From Leptasterias polaris (taxonomy: Eukaryota > Echinodermata > Asteroidea > Forcipulatida > Asteriidae), in assembly GCA_037783415.1 (NCBI GenBank), contig JAZGTN010000015.1:7141001-7205000 (forward strand): a stretch of 64,000 nucleotides of DNA, in the 5' to 3' direction. The notes under the pieces are model-generated. The model did no database searches and had not been told where the DNA came from. It saw nothing but the letters and a program-made list of their open reading frames with translations. The position numbers and the translations under genes were made by a program. Shown piece after piece: positions 13,301 to 22,709 of the stretch. Positions within the stretch are counted from its first letter, which is position 1, and every line of letters begins with the position of its first letter.

Positions 13301-16300
13301 TTAAGCAGCTCTATGAAATTGGGCCAAGGGCTTGGGTCCGCTGAACTAGATCGCTCGGCCATGACACGCCATAAATCAGTCGATATCGATCCGCTAAAGT
13401 CAATAATCCACACACCTACGGGATCGAGAAAGGGAAAGCGGTTGGCTCTACGTACTTATTTTTTCGCTCGATCCCAGCATGCGCATTGGGTCATTCCTCC
13501 TGACCTAATAACTCCCGGTCACCTCTTCCTGTTTTTACGAAAGATTCGACTATCAATAATAATGTAGCTCCGTTTTGTAAATTCATTGCAAATAATTATA
13601 TTGCCGTTCTTTGTAGTGTACTAAAATAGGGCTTGATTGCAGCATTATTCGTACTTAACTCTTCGTAAGATCGTTTACATTAACCACGGGGCTTCATCGT
13701 GTGTGGAAATGTTGTGATTTTGCGCATTGCGCCGACTGCAGTACAGTCGTTCCCATCATGCATCACTGCATTCTTATCACTCGCAAGCTCTTCGGGGCGC
13801 GATTTTTTTTTTCCCAGCGCGGTAAAGGCCATTCTGTGCATTCTCACTGGGATCCGTGCGTGCCAAGCTTCATTACAATATCAACTAGCACCTGCACAGA
13901 ATGGCCTTTACCGCGCTGGGAAAAAAAAATTCGCCTTCGGGGCCCTATTTCATGGCTCTGCTTACCGCCGAATTATGCGCTTGCGATCACCATTCTCCGC
14001 TTACCGAGCAAGCGCCGAATTTCTGCGCTAGCTGTGTAAGCGTAGAATGCCTACGCAAGCGCACAAGCAAAAATGCCACGCTAACCCCCTGAAATACGCT
14101 TGACGTAAGCGCGGAAATCCCTGCTTCCGTATGCGCCGATTCTTTGCTTACGACGGTTAGCAGAGCCATGAAATTGGGCCCAGCCCATCCCAGCGTTCTT
14201 GGATGAGATCGATGGCGCCAAGCGAGACTTATTCTGACCTTCTCGAGCTTATGATGTAAGCTGATGGTTGACCCGAGTCAGCCACTACACCTTGCCAGTG
14301 ACCATGTAGCCGTTCGGACATTTTCGCTGTATTCATAAAGAAGGCGCTAGATAGATCCTGTTAATGTATAATGAAGCCGAGAGTACACGAAAAGTTCCGA
14401 GCGCACTCGAAAATGTCAGAAACTATGCTGGTGTTAGTATTTGGGGAATTCCCTCGTGAATCGGGGAAATGGATGCAGACCTTGGATTAGTGACGTCACA
14501 AAGGATGAAGAGGAGAAGTGATGTTCAAATTGTTGTGGGACAGTTTTCATTAATGATTTCCTTAATATTCCATTCAAAATATGAATATTTCTTTCGCAGG
14601 TTTGGAGACTGATCCGTGGTGGAGAGTTAATCTTCAAGAAACGCACTGCATCAGTAAAGTGGTTTTGTACAACCGTGCTGATTGCTGCAGTAAGTATTCC
14701 CGTCATTTCATGTTATTTCATGTTGCTGCATTCTTCTTTGCCTCTTCAGTTGAATCCGTCTTTCAATTTCACTAATATAGCGAATATAGCAAATTTATAT
14801 AGCACTATATTCCATTGAACTTAAACAGCCACTTAAGCGAAAACATTTTAACGGGAAAGCTATTTAAACTTGTTTACAATGTGTTTGTTTATCATTTAAA
14901 TGTAATTTTGATATTTGTACACTTCTGGGTTTTTTTCTGTTCGTAATTTATGGATCAAAGAATTAGGCCCCAACCTCAAGGTTTTGAAAAACTAGACACA
15001 CTTCTGCCGTTGACGGCGTGCGTCAAAACTCAAAAGGACAATACTTTGACGTTTGTGTGGAATGTTGCTTTGTTAAACCTCCATGATGGAACAAAGAGAC
15101 TAATATACAAAACATAACTCCAACATGACGGCGTTAGTGATGACATAACGTGACTTGTCGCCGATTTGTCTGAAAAGCATCGGAGAAGGGTATTTAAAAT
15201 GTTTGTTATTTACACAATTAAAATCTAATTAACATCATGTGAACTCAAATTCCTTATTGATTAAAAACATCTTCAATGAATTTCAGCCCCCGAAAAAATT
15301 GTTGTCGTTTTCGTTTGAGTAGGTCTTAAAATAGATGAGGCTCTATTTTAGCCAATTCGATGAGCACAGTGATGTTAGGCGCAACTGAATTATCATGCGA
15401 AACGCTGCGGCGATTTTGAATGCTGTTCGAGTACATTGTTATACCTGATACAGACCTTAGCGGCCACGAGCAGCTTGTACCAAAATGCCCGTAGCGGCCG
15501 CAAACGGCTGCGAGGTTTAACCTCACATAAAGAGGTCAAAGTAAAGGTCATGTCCGGGTATGAAATTTTCCAATGTAGTATGTTAAAGGGATACGTTGCC
15601 TTGGATCGGGCGAGTTGGTCTATGAAAAGCGATTAAAACCGTTTGTTATGAAATGCATATGGTTAGAATGATGTTTTAAAAGTATACTATAATGATCCAC
15701 ACAAATATGCCTCGAAATTGCGCGGTTTTCATTTTACATCGTGAACTAACACGGCACGCCATTTTGTAGAGCCAAATTTTTGACTCCACAAAATGGCGGA
15801 CTGTGTTAGTTCGCAAAGTAAAAGGAAAACCACGCAATTTCGAGGCATACTTGTGTGGATCATTATGTTCTACTTTTAAAACATCTTTCTAACCATATGC
15901 ATTTTATAACAAACGGTTACAAACGCTTTTCATTGACCAACTCGCCCAATCCAAGGCAACGTGTCCCTTTAACATAGGATCCCAATTTGTGAACACTAAA
16001 CTAACTTTTCTGTTCTTTGTTATTTCTGTTGACATTTTTACTGACGAAATTTGATAAAAAATATGAACAATATTAGCAATGTTTGGGTGTTTTGTGATAA
16101 TGATACAGGTGGTGAATGGTCTCTAAAGGGTATTGAATGGTTATCTTTTGTAATCCCTTGACACACACACAAAATACTGTCACATTAAGTGAAATTTGAT
16201 GACTGTTTGTGGAGCTTAGAAGTAGAATAACGAGACGTTTAAATTAGCAACTTATTTGCCTGAAATGACCGGGAAAATCTATATAAATGATAAATACATA

Positions 16301-19240
16301 AATATCGATTGAAATCATTCAGTATTAAAACTGTGCTAGTCGCCCTTTAAAAAACAAGTTTTCGTGTACTCTCAATTTGCATGCAACGGAACTTTTCAAA
16401 GTGACTGACAATGAAGCCAAAAGGTCAAAGAACATAAACACGAGTATAGATACGTGTGTATAGTCGGATTAGATGTTGTTATTGTATTTCAAATTCATTT
16501 CATTAGGCGAACGTTTATCGCATGCCGTCGTGAGAGCAGGAACGAGTACAGACATAAAAGCTAATGCTCAGTGTGGATCATCGATAACCAAGGCCCAAGC
16601 CGAGATTCCCGGTGGAGTTCTGGCCGTATACTGCGGACCACCGTTGAAGGCGCGTTACGTCAGTGTTGACATACCAAATAGAAAAGACTATTTGCAACTA
16701 CGTGAAGTAGAGATCTACGAACTTGACGTCAACCCGTGTGAAAGTGATGAACGTTAGTATACCAGTTATTATAATGCTTGTGGATTTCCACTTGATGACT
16801 TGGGAAAGTAATGGATATACAGTACTTAACACACATTAGTATTGTAAGGTAAAACACAAGTTAGAATAATCAACCTTCATTAACTACTTGATGTTCTAAG
16901 AGTCAGTGGAAATTGAATGAAAAGCAATTCTTACACTAAAGTCACAATGCGCTTAATGTTAACCTAAACTTGAAATAATTACTTTTCGATTTCTGAACAG
17001 GCGATTTGTCTATAATCGGTAAACCAACGGAGCAAAGTTCTTACTACGACAAAAGGTACACACCGGATAAAGCTGCAGATGGAAACCTGGATACGCAGCT
17101 GTCGCCAAACTTTATCTGTACACACACGCGTAAGTCGGACAAAAATAAACTAGTCAGCGTGGGTAAAAAGTTTAACCAACTGAGAATGGATAAGTCACTC
17201 AGCCCTGTGCAATTGCTTACTCAATATTGAGTAAAAACAGTGTTTACCCCAGAAACAACCATATCCCCTTCATGACACAAAAGTTGGGTAAATCTTACCC
17301 AAGCCAAAGTTTACCCATGTTTGTGTAAAGTTGTTACCAAGATATTGAGTAATTTTGTTTTACCCGACACCGTTGTGCTAATCTCTTCCCCTTTAAAGTT
17401 GTGTCATTTTCAGCAAGGTACTAGGTAAACAAAAACTACAGTGCGGGGGTGGGGGGGGGGGGGGGGGGTGCGGTGGGGTAGCAAAACAAACACTAATCCT
17501 AGTAGTGTACGTCATCCAGATAAACCTGGGTCAAAGGTTATCGAAAAATAGGTGTTTGGTTGGTGAAAACAAACATTACAAACATTCTTGCGAGCAGACT
17601 TAATAATCTCTTCTTAAAAGCAGTGTCGGCTCTGAAAAGAGCCGGTTGGTTTTGTCACACCTTTTACACTGTAATTAAATATTGGGTGACATTATATTGA
17701 CGGTTCAAACCGTCAGTGACGAAATCCCGGTGTTGCAAAGTCAATGAAGCTTCAACAATCTATGGCTGAATTCCTGGTTCATAAAGCATAACTCTTTTCA
17801 ACAGACTGTTGTTTCTCGAACAGAATAACTACCATAATGCCAAATTCCCTCTTGCAACTTTGGATACATCAAATCCCTGCTGCATCAGCATTACGTCCAC
17901 CCCATCCATCTTTGATTGTGATTTGTGCCTGCGACTTAATACTATACACGCGTGTATATTACACATTATTGCATCAAAAATGTTTCAATGTGGAACAGTT
18001 TACCTAATTTTCAGTTACTTCTTATATCCACTTGTTGTGCGACAGGTACACCACGTTAGGTTCTAAAATTTAGTTTTACCCACTTCTTGGGTGATTTGAA
18101 CCTCGGTGTTAAGATTTTCGATTTCCTACCAAGTTTGGGGTAATGTATTACCTTTTCTTTGTGTATTAAGCTTTACACAAGTGAGGGGTACGACAAAGAG
18201 GTCGTTTTACCCAATATTTACCAAATTTCAAACACCATTTGTACCCAGCAGTTTTACACAGCAAAATTTTACAAAATGTTACACTTTTTTTAAAGAGTTT
18301 ATTGACGGTTTAAACTGTCAATGATGACGAAACCTCCGTTGCAAAGTAAATGAAGCTCCAGCAAGTTGCTGGCAGCAACCCATGGCTTCCTTGTTCATTA
18401 AGCCTAACTCTTTTCAACAGACTGTAGTTTCTCGAACAGACTAACTACCCTTAAGCCAAATTTTCTCTTACAACTTTTGATACATCAACTTCCTGCAGTA
18501 TCATCATTTATACGTCCCCCCCATCCATCTTTGATTGTGATTTGTGCCTGCGACATGCTATGAACGCATATACGTAGGCTTTAGTGTCAATTTTTGTAAA
18601 AGAACTGGAGACGGAGGTTAGGTTAGAGTGGACTGATGTAATTTGTTTACTCTGATTTTTATGTTTTGTTGTTGTTTTATGTAATAAACAGAGGTAGAGG
18701 ATGATCCTTGGTGGCTGGTGGACCTTGAAGATGAACACTGCATCAGCAGAGTTGTCGTTCTCAATCGCGGGGATTGTTGTAGTAAGTATTCAACACACTG
18801 ATTGATTAATAATGGATAACTGTATGTTTCAACAATAAACCATTTCTCTCTTATTATTTTGTTCATCAATATCACCAGGTGAGCGTTTGACGAATGCTAT
18901 TGTTCGCGCGGGTACCAGTACCAACATTCATGCCAATCCCCAGTGCGGTGATGTAGTCAGCCTTAATATGGCAGCACCGCTCGGAGGCACAATTGAGTTC
19001 GTATGCGACCCACCGTTGGTGGCGCGTTTCATTAGTGTCGACATACCCTCTGACACGCCTTCGTATCTGCAGTTGTGTGAAGTGACGGTGAAGGAGCTCG
19101 TCACAGAGGACGCGTGCCGTGAACCAGAACCGATAGTCGAAGAAGAGCCACAGAAACCTGTAGAAAATCTTATCCCAAAGAAGGTAGGTAGTGGTGGGAC
19201 AAAGATTCGAAATGAAGTTCCACATGGAATGGGTCCCTAA
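3912..19240 (+). CDS. Secreted protein with three tandem F-type lectin (fucolectin/FTP) domains, 11 exons
   Basis: Exons: 3912-3968, 6490-6553, 7432-7539, 9886-9975, 11093-11335, 12423-12548, 14600-14689, 16507-16752, 17001-17129, 18692-18781, 18879-19240. Joined, they keep one open frame of 1605 bases (534 residues). Residues 1-19 (MKVFVFLAAIGLVTVQVIE) are a signal peptide; residues 20-40 are an acidic linker (AQDDLDWDGLGEADG). Three F-type lectin domains follow at about 41-187, 188-341 and 342-490, then a short acidic Pro-rich tail. Each domain has the family landmarks: TEQSS, A-V/A-DG, SHT or THT, W-x-V-L, NR-x-DCC-S-K/E-RL, VRAGTS, CDPP or CGPP, and YLQL-E-V. The family binds L-fucose on glycoconjugates; here a secreted multivalent fucose-binding lectin in innate immunity is likely. 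A donor at 19184 could allow another C-terminus. The first ATG was chosen because it starts the signal peptide behind a TATA box. Confidence 0.85.
4275..4360. repeat. Poly-G/poly-C tract in a GCGCACCCA-type repeat
   Basis: A run of about 38 G (4293-4330) is followed by a C-run, preceded by GGCGCACCCAAG. The same unit lies inverted at 5150-5300. The Gly- and Pro-rich ORFs here are artefacts. Confidence 0.8.
5150..5300. repeat. GGGGC-TTCG-GCCCC hairpin repeat
   Basis: Successive units such as GGGGCTTCGCCCC and GGGGCCGTAAGGCCGGCCCC, each followed by TGGACCCCAC, form nested hairpins. The segment ends in the GCGCAC(C) block shared, inverted, with 4275-4360. Confidence 0.7.
5871..6210. repeat. Intronic repeat cluster, copy 1 (CTCGGCTTGGGCT units)
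   Basis: Diverged direct units contain GTGCACAAAATC, CTTTCCAAACCTCGGCTTGG and GGCTCCGT. The whole cluster, including the leader TTCTGTTTGCTAAAA, recurs at 8622-8935 in the next lectin intron. Confidence 0.75.
6490..6553 (+). CDS. Exon 2: acidic linker
   Basis: The acceptor AAACAG precedes 21 codons reading AQDDLDWDGLGEADGSLYKLT. The donor C|GTACGT leaves phase 1. The residues after the signal peptide are acidic and hydrophilic, as expected just past a cleavage site. The length of 64 bases converts phase 0 to phase 1, which supports the exon. Confidence 0.65.
6535..6770 (+). repeat. tRNA-derived SINE-like copy in intron 2
   Basis: The segment TAGTTGGCACAGTGGTTTCA resembles a tRNA A box. GGTTCGATTCCC, about 60 bases downstream, is a good B box. 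It overlaps the donor end of exon 2 only at its left margin. It is a SINE relic rather than a functional tRNA, since no closed cloverleaf could be drawn. Confidence 0.5.
7432..11335 (+). CDS. Lectin domain 1 exon triplet (7432-7539, 9886-9975, 11093-11335)
   Basis: Exon lengths are 108, 90 and 243 bases; all splice sites are phase 1. The first exon gives LSIVGFNTEQSSTYGDAYPS through FSHT; the second gives LDDRPFWTVLLKEEHCIGKV through NRKDCC; the third gives SKRLQNAVVRAGTS through CDPPLL and YLQLQEVMLEEY. The putative fucose-binding His (SHT), the Arg of NRKDCC and the basic residue after the vicinal Cys pair are all kept. The usual paired Trp before the core strand is FW here rather than WW. 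Confidence 0.85.
8622..8935. repeat. Intronic repeat cluster, copy 2 (CTCGGCTTGGGCT units)
   Basis: Same leader and same units as 5871-6210, with three to four direct copies. The two clusters lie in different introns of the lectin gene, so the copy is a transposition or segmental copy rather than a local slip. ORFs across it are artefacts. Confidence 0.75.
11630..11725 (+). repeat. tRNA-related SINE fragment with A and B boxes
   Basis: GGCTAATTGGTAGAGCAC matches an A box and GGTTCAAATCCTGC a B box, spaced as in a tRNA. A T-run follows about 10 bases later as a Pol III stop. The acceptor-stem halves do not pair, so I call it a SINE relic inside a lectin intron. Confidence 0.6.
12423..16752 (+). 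CDS. Lectin domain 2 exon triplet (12423-12548, 14600-14689, 16507-16752)
   Basis: Exon lengths are 126, 90 and 246 bases, all phase 1. Landmarks are LSILSDPTEQSSGYDDTLFP, KAADGF, FSHT, DPWWRVNLQETHCISKVVLY, NRADCCSERL, VRAGTSTD, YCGPPLKARYVSVDIP and YLQLREVEIYEL. The fucose-contact positions and the vicinal Cys pair are retained. The last donor is GTTAGT, weaker than the others but placed by homology. Confidence 0.85.
12830..13128 (-). repeat. SINE with MIR/L2-like 3' core
   Basis: On the minus strand there is a tRNA-like B box (GGGTTCGATACCCGG). On the plus strand, GTACCTTGCTCAAGGGCACAA resembles the conserved 3' core of L2/MIR elements. A related copy lies in each inverted arm (36,370-36,590 and 60,490-60,720). 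Confidence 0.55.
13132..13325. mobile_element. MITE, GGGCCCAATTTCAT family
   Basis: The ends are GGCCCAATTTCATACAGCTG and its inverse CAGCTCTATGAAATTGGGCC. The interior pairs too (GCTTAATAAGCAG against TGCTTAAGCAG). It sits directly against the SINE and has no coding capacity. Confidence 0.8.
13798..13935. mobile_element. MITE copy, family A, with intact inverted termini
   Basis: The left arm reads TTCCCAGCGCGGTAAAGGCC and ATTCTGTGCA; the right arm is the exact inverse, ending GGCCTTTACCGCGCTGGGAA. The arms are about 40 bases with a roughly 55-base centre. A second, degenerate copy is at 1614-1735. Confidence 0.8.
13940..14181. mobile_element. MITE, GGGCCC-TTTCATGGCTCTGC family
   Basis: The left end GGGCCCTATTTCATGGCTCT is the inverse of the right end AGAGCCATGAAATTGGGCCC. 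Interior blocks rich in GCTTAC/GTAAGC also pair. It abuts the previous MITE within a few bases. Confidence 0.8.
15583..15972. mobile_element. Long foldback MITE flanked by TTAA
   Basis: A near-perfect palindrome with arms of about 185-190 bases: TTAAAGGGATACGTTGCCTT at the left and AAGGCAACGTGTCCCTTTAA at the right. The centre is near GCCAAATTTTTGACTCC. TTAA at both ends is the target duplication typical of piggyBac-like elements. No ORF, so non-autonomous. It sits in a lectin intron. Confidence 0.85.
17001..19240 (+). CDS. Lectin domain 3 exon triplet and C-terminal tail (17001-17129, 18692-18781, 18879-19240)
   Basis: Exon lengths are 129, 90 and 362 bases. Landmarks are LSIIGKPTEQSSYYDKRYTP, KAADGN, CTHT, DPWWLVDLEDEHCISRVVVL, NRGDCCSERL, VRAGTSTNI, CDPPLVARFISVDIP and YLQLCEVTVKEL. 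All binding-site landmarks are present. After the domain comes an acidic Glu/Pro-rich tail and a TAA at 19238-19240. The strong donor-like AAG|GTAGGT at 19184 sits inside the tail and could splice to an exon I cannot see. Confidence 0.8.
17440..17475. repeat. Poly-G tract
   Basis: G-run interrupted by single T in intron 9 of the lectin gene; likely G-quadruplex-prone. Confidence 0.7.
17693..18556 (+). repeat. Direct duplication in a lectin intron (about 17693-17936 and 18300-18556)
   Basis: Both copies run from a TTGACGG-TTYAAACYGTCA palindrome through CTCTTTTCAACAGACTGT and GTTTCTCGAACAGA to CCCATCCATCTTTGATTGTG. They are separated by about 360 bases rich in TTTACCC. Both lie between the first and second exon of lectin domain 3. 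Nothing coding is seen. Confidence 0.7.
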
Positions 19241-19546
19241 GCTTGTATTTAACGGTCGTTAACGTGATCCCAAACCACACCTGACAGAAGAAATACTGTT
19301 TAAAAGGGTTTCAATCGTCTCACGTTTCAGCCCACTATAAACATGCTTTTATTTGAGTTGGTTCTGAGGTTTTTCGTTTTTCTTGCACTGTCGCCAAGTA
19401 GCTCGATATAATGCAGTATATGCCTCCGTAGCATTATACGGTGTGTTATCCTATGTACGTACAGTAGATACAGTATACGGGTAGCCATTTATAGTATTCA
19501 AATAATCATATAAAGTTACCACAATATTCATTATAGTGCCTCTTGA

Positions 19547-19552
19547 AATAAA
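19547..19552 (+). promoter_or_regulatory. Poly(A) signal of the lectin gene
   Basis: AATAAA about 310 bases after the stop codon is the first canonical hexamer downstream, consistent with a 3' UTR of about 330 bases. Confidence 0.45.
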
Positions 19553-20340
19553 CTACACATTTAAATAGTAGTTTAATATATAATTACCACAGTTACTCAA
19601 GACTGCAAGTTATACATCAGTAGTGCATGCCCAGTGACAAGAACTGCAACACAAATCATGCAGTAGCTTTTAATACACATAACAGTATGTTCAAATAATT
19701 ATTCAGTGTACCTATGACGTTGTAGTTTACGCAGTATAGTACAGCAGATAGGAGGATTGTGCCTTTGGTGATACAAGCTTGGCATTAGGTACATAGTCAG
19801 AATATTAATTATCATGAGAAAGATATTCGGCTATTTGGCTATAGGGCCATCGAAGATTTGTCTTTTTAACAAAACATTAGTGAAATAACGAGCAATTTCA
19901 ATATGGTCAAAATTGCCATCATTGCTTGTTTTTATTGTGCCTATATTATTTGTTCAAATGACATTTCTGCAATGCCTCTATAGCTAAATGCCTTTCTCAT
20001 GACATACCCCAACTGTCTGTCAATGTCCATGCTTGTATCATAAAAAGTTCAATTTCCTCAATATTTCCCCTATGTGCCCACTACACTAGCAGACCGTTGA
20101 AGACCGAGTGTCTATTTCGTTTGATTGGATCATGGTATCTAAGTAGCAGTTAGCTACGTTAGCCAATGGCTTCACATTGAATTTGATTGTTGATGAGATG
20201 CAACGGTAACGTCAATATCCTGATACGGTATTCCTGCTGGTAGTCTTGTATAATACTATCCCATTATTCTCATATTGTTTAGATGCAGTATTTCCCTGTG
20301 TATACATTTATTGATTAAAGTCCAAAACAGCATCCGGTAA
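19553..20340. other. Intergenic stretch downstream of the lectin gene
   Basis: AT-rich, with scattered CAGTA and TAGCC words that may be decayed units of the array that follows. No gene seen. Confidence 0.4.
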
Positions 20341-20462
20341 CTTTCTATAGTATCAGTAATAAGTGAAGCCAGGTTCGCCAAGTGTGGTGTCGCAGTAACC
20401 ATGTGGTATCGCATTAGCCTTATACAGTGTCCCATAGCCTATTCACAGGAGCTTACAAAACA

Positions 20463-21211
20463 GGGTGCGTTTTTTGTACTAGCCACCATTAGAGGGCGCT
20501 ACATTGACTGTTTGGGAGGCTGACTCAGAAGGACTGGGCAAGTCTATAAATCTGGATCGTTTTGATCCAGATGTTCGTGTGATACAGATATCTCTTCTCC
20601 AGTAATTCGTGTTGCGGACAGTAATTCGTGTTGCGATATCGCACCACGTTAAACAAAATGAACGTCGCCAATCAAGACTACCTGTGTACCGGAGATTTAC
20701 ACTCGTGTTTAGCCACGAAAAGAGGAGAATCGAACGCTGTGGTGTTTTTGCTTGGCACTGTGGGAAAATTAAAGGTCAAACGTTTTTGCGTAGTGGCGGG
20801 ACTTCAACAAGTGTAAAACAGACTGCTCCGTCGTCTGCTCAATTGGAAATTGTCGATGTCAGTGAAGACACAATTTGATTATAGAATATAACATTCAGAA
20901 CTTGCACACAACCACTATCTGGTTTTTTTTCTGGATATACATTTCCTTTCCATTGGCCATAATTGTTTCATGACGATAAATCTGTGTATTAATTTGTAAT
21001 AACCCTAACCCTTCAAATTCAACTTGTCCCCTGCCATCTTAATAGTATGATACGTCATCAAACCTAAGCATCCACCAGGGACCCGTTTGTGAGCTGGGGT
21101 TGTGGTGGCTTTATAACACCCGGGGCAGACACGAGTATCATGTAATCATGACAAACCGAACGCTCTCGTGTAAGTTTTACTTACACGTGTATAAGCTTAT
21201 TGAACGCACCC
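20463..21211. mobile_element. TIR element copy 1 inside the tandem array
   Basis: It ends in GAACGCACCC and shares with copy 2 a long block: GTGTACCGG-GATTTA, AGCCACG, TGTGGTGTTT, TTGGCACTGTGGGAAAATTA, AAACGTTTTTGCGTAG, and AACCGAACGCTCTCGTGTAA near the right end. The left end (GGGTGCGTTTTT) is diverged and an extra segment follows it. Confidence 0.65.
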
Positions 21212-21407
21212 ACAGTGTCACAGTAGCCAATGTTGTACGCAGTAACCTCATATCATAGCCTAATGTGGTATTGTAGTAGCCTGCGTAGTATTCTAATATG
21301 TATGACAGTAAACATTGATGTATCGCAGTAGCCTCATTATGATTTTCCAATGTTATAGCATAATCTGGTATCGAAGAAGCCTAATATGGTCTGGCAGTAT
21401 AGCCAAT

Positions 21408-21921
21408 GGGTGCGTTCGATTAGCTTCCCGTGTGTACCGGGGATTTAAACTCGTGTTAGCCACGCAACGAGGTTAATCGAACCCTGTGGTGTTTTCGCTT
21501 GGCACTCTGGGAAAATTAAGGTCAAACGTTTTTGCGTAGCGGCAGAACTTACAAATTTAGTGTAAGTTCCATCGTCTGCTCACTTGGAAAATGTCGATGT
21601 CCGTAACGACACAATTTAATTATAAATTATAAAATAACTTGCACACAGTCACCATCTGTTTGTTTTCCTTTCCATTTCACATAATTTGTTTCATGACGAT
21701 AAATCTGTTACCCTTTGTGTACTTTTGTACCCACGTCAAATTCAACTTGTCCCCGCCATCTTGGTATAATACGTCATTACACCTGGGCATTCACCAGAGA
21801 CCCGCTCGCGAGCTGGGGTTGTGGTGGCTTACACCCGGGGCAGACACGAGTATCACGTGATGGCTAACCGAACGCTCTCGTGTAAGTTTTAGTTACACGT
21901 GTAAGCTAATCGAACGCACCC
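21408..21921. mobile_element. TIR element copy 2, intact ends
   Basis: The left end GGGTGCGTTCGATTAGCTT is the inverse of the right end AAGCTAATCGAACGCACCC. Flanks show AAT on both sides, a possible 3-bp target duplication. No transposase ORF, so it is a non-autonomous DNA transposon. It carries the same interior as copy 1. Confidence 0.8.
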
Positions 21922-22709
21922 AATGTTACATCGCAGGCTACAGCTGTATATGGTATCCTAGTAGCCTAATTTGGTGTGGTACTAGCCTAATATGGGGTGA
22001 CCTCAGCAAATGTTGTATTGAAGGTTATAGCTCCCTACCAGTAATGTGGTATCACAGTAGCCAAATTATGGACATTTGCCATTGTTGTATTGCAGTAGCC
22101 TCATACGATATTCTATAGCCTAATGATTGTAGTTGTCTAATGTGGTATCTCACTAGCCTAGTGTGGCAAGACACAAATGTTGTATCGCAGTAGCCTCTAT
22201 GCTCAAATATAGATTAGCTAATGTGGTATTACAGTAGCCCATTGTGGTATCACAGTAGCCTATTGTGGTACCACAGAAAAGTGGTATAAAAGTAGCCGGT
22301 TGTTATCAAAGTAGCTTAATGTGGTACCAAAATAGCCTAATATGATATCAGGTAGCCTAATGTGGTATCACAGTATAGCCCACTGTGTTACCGCAGTATA
22401 TAGCCTAATGTGGTACAACAGTAGCATATTACTATTAGCGGTATCACATAAGCCTATCCGTGGTATCAAAGTAGCCTATGTGTGGTACATCACAGTATAG
22501 CCCACTGTGTTACCGCAGTATATAGCCTAATGTGGTACCTCAGTAGCATATTAGCGGTATCACAGAAGCCTATCCGTGGTATCACAGTAGCCTAATGTCG
22601 TATAGCCTATTAAAAGTTGCATCATAGTAGCCTAATTGTATCCCAGTATTGCAGCCTGGTTTTCTGACAGACTACCGTATCCCAGTAGCCTGTACGGTAT
22701 CCAAGTAAT

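Noticed and set aside
22000..22700. CRISPR-like appearance of the 21-bp repeats
   Set aside because: Units are contiguous and diverged with no unique spacers, in a spliced eukaryotic genome.
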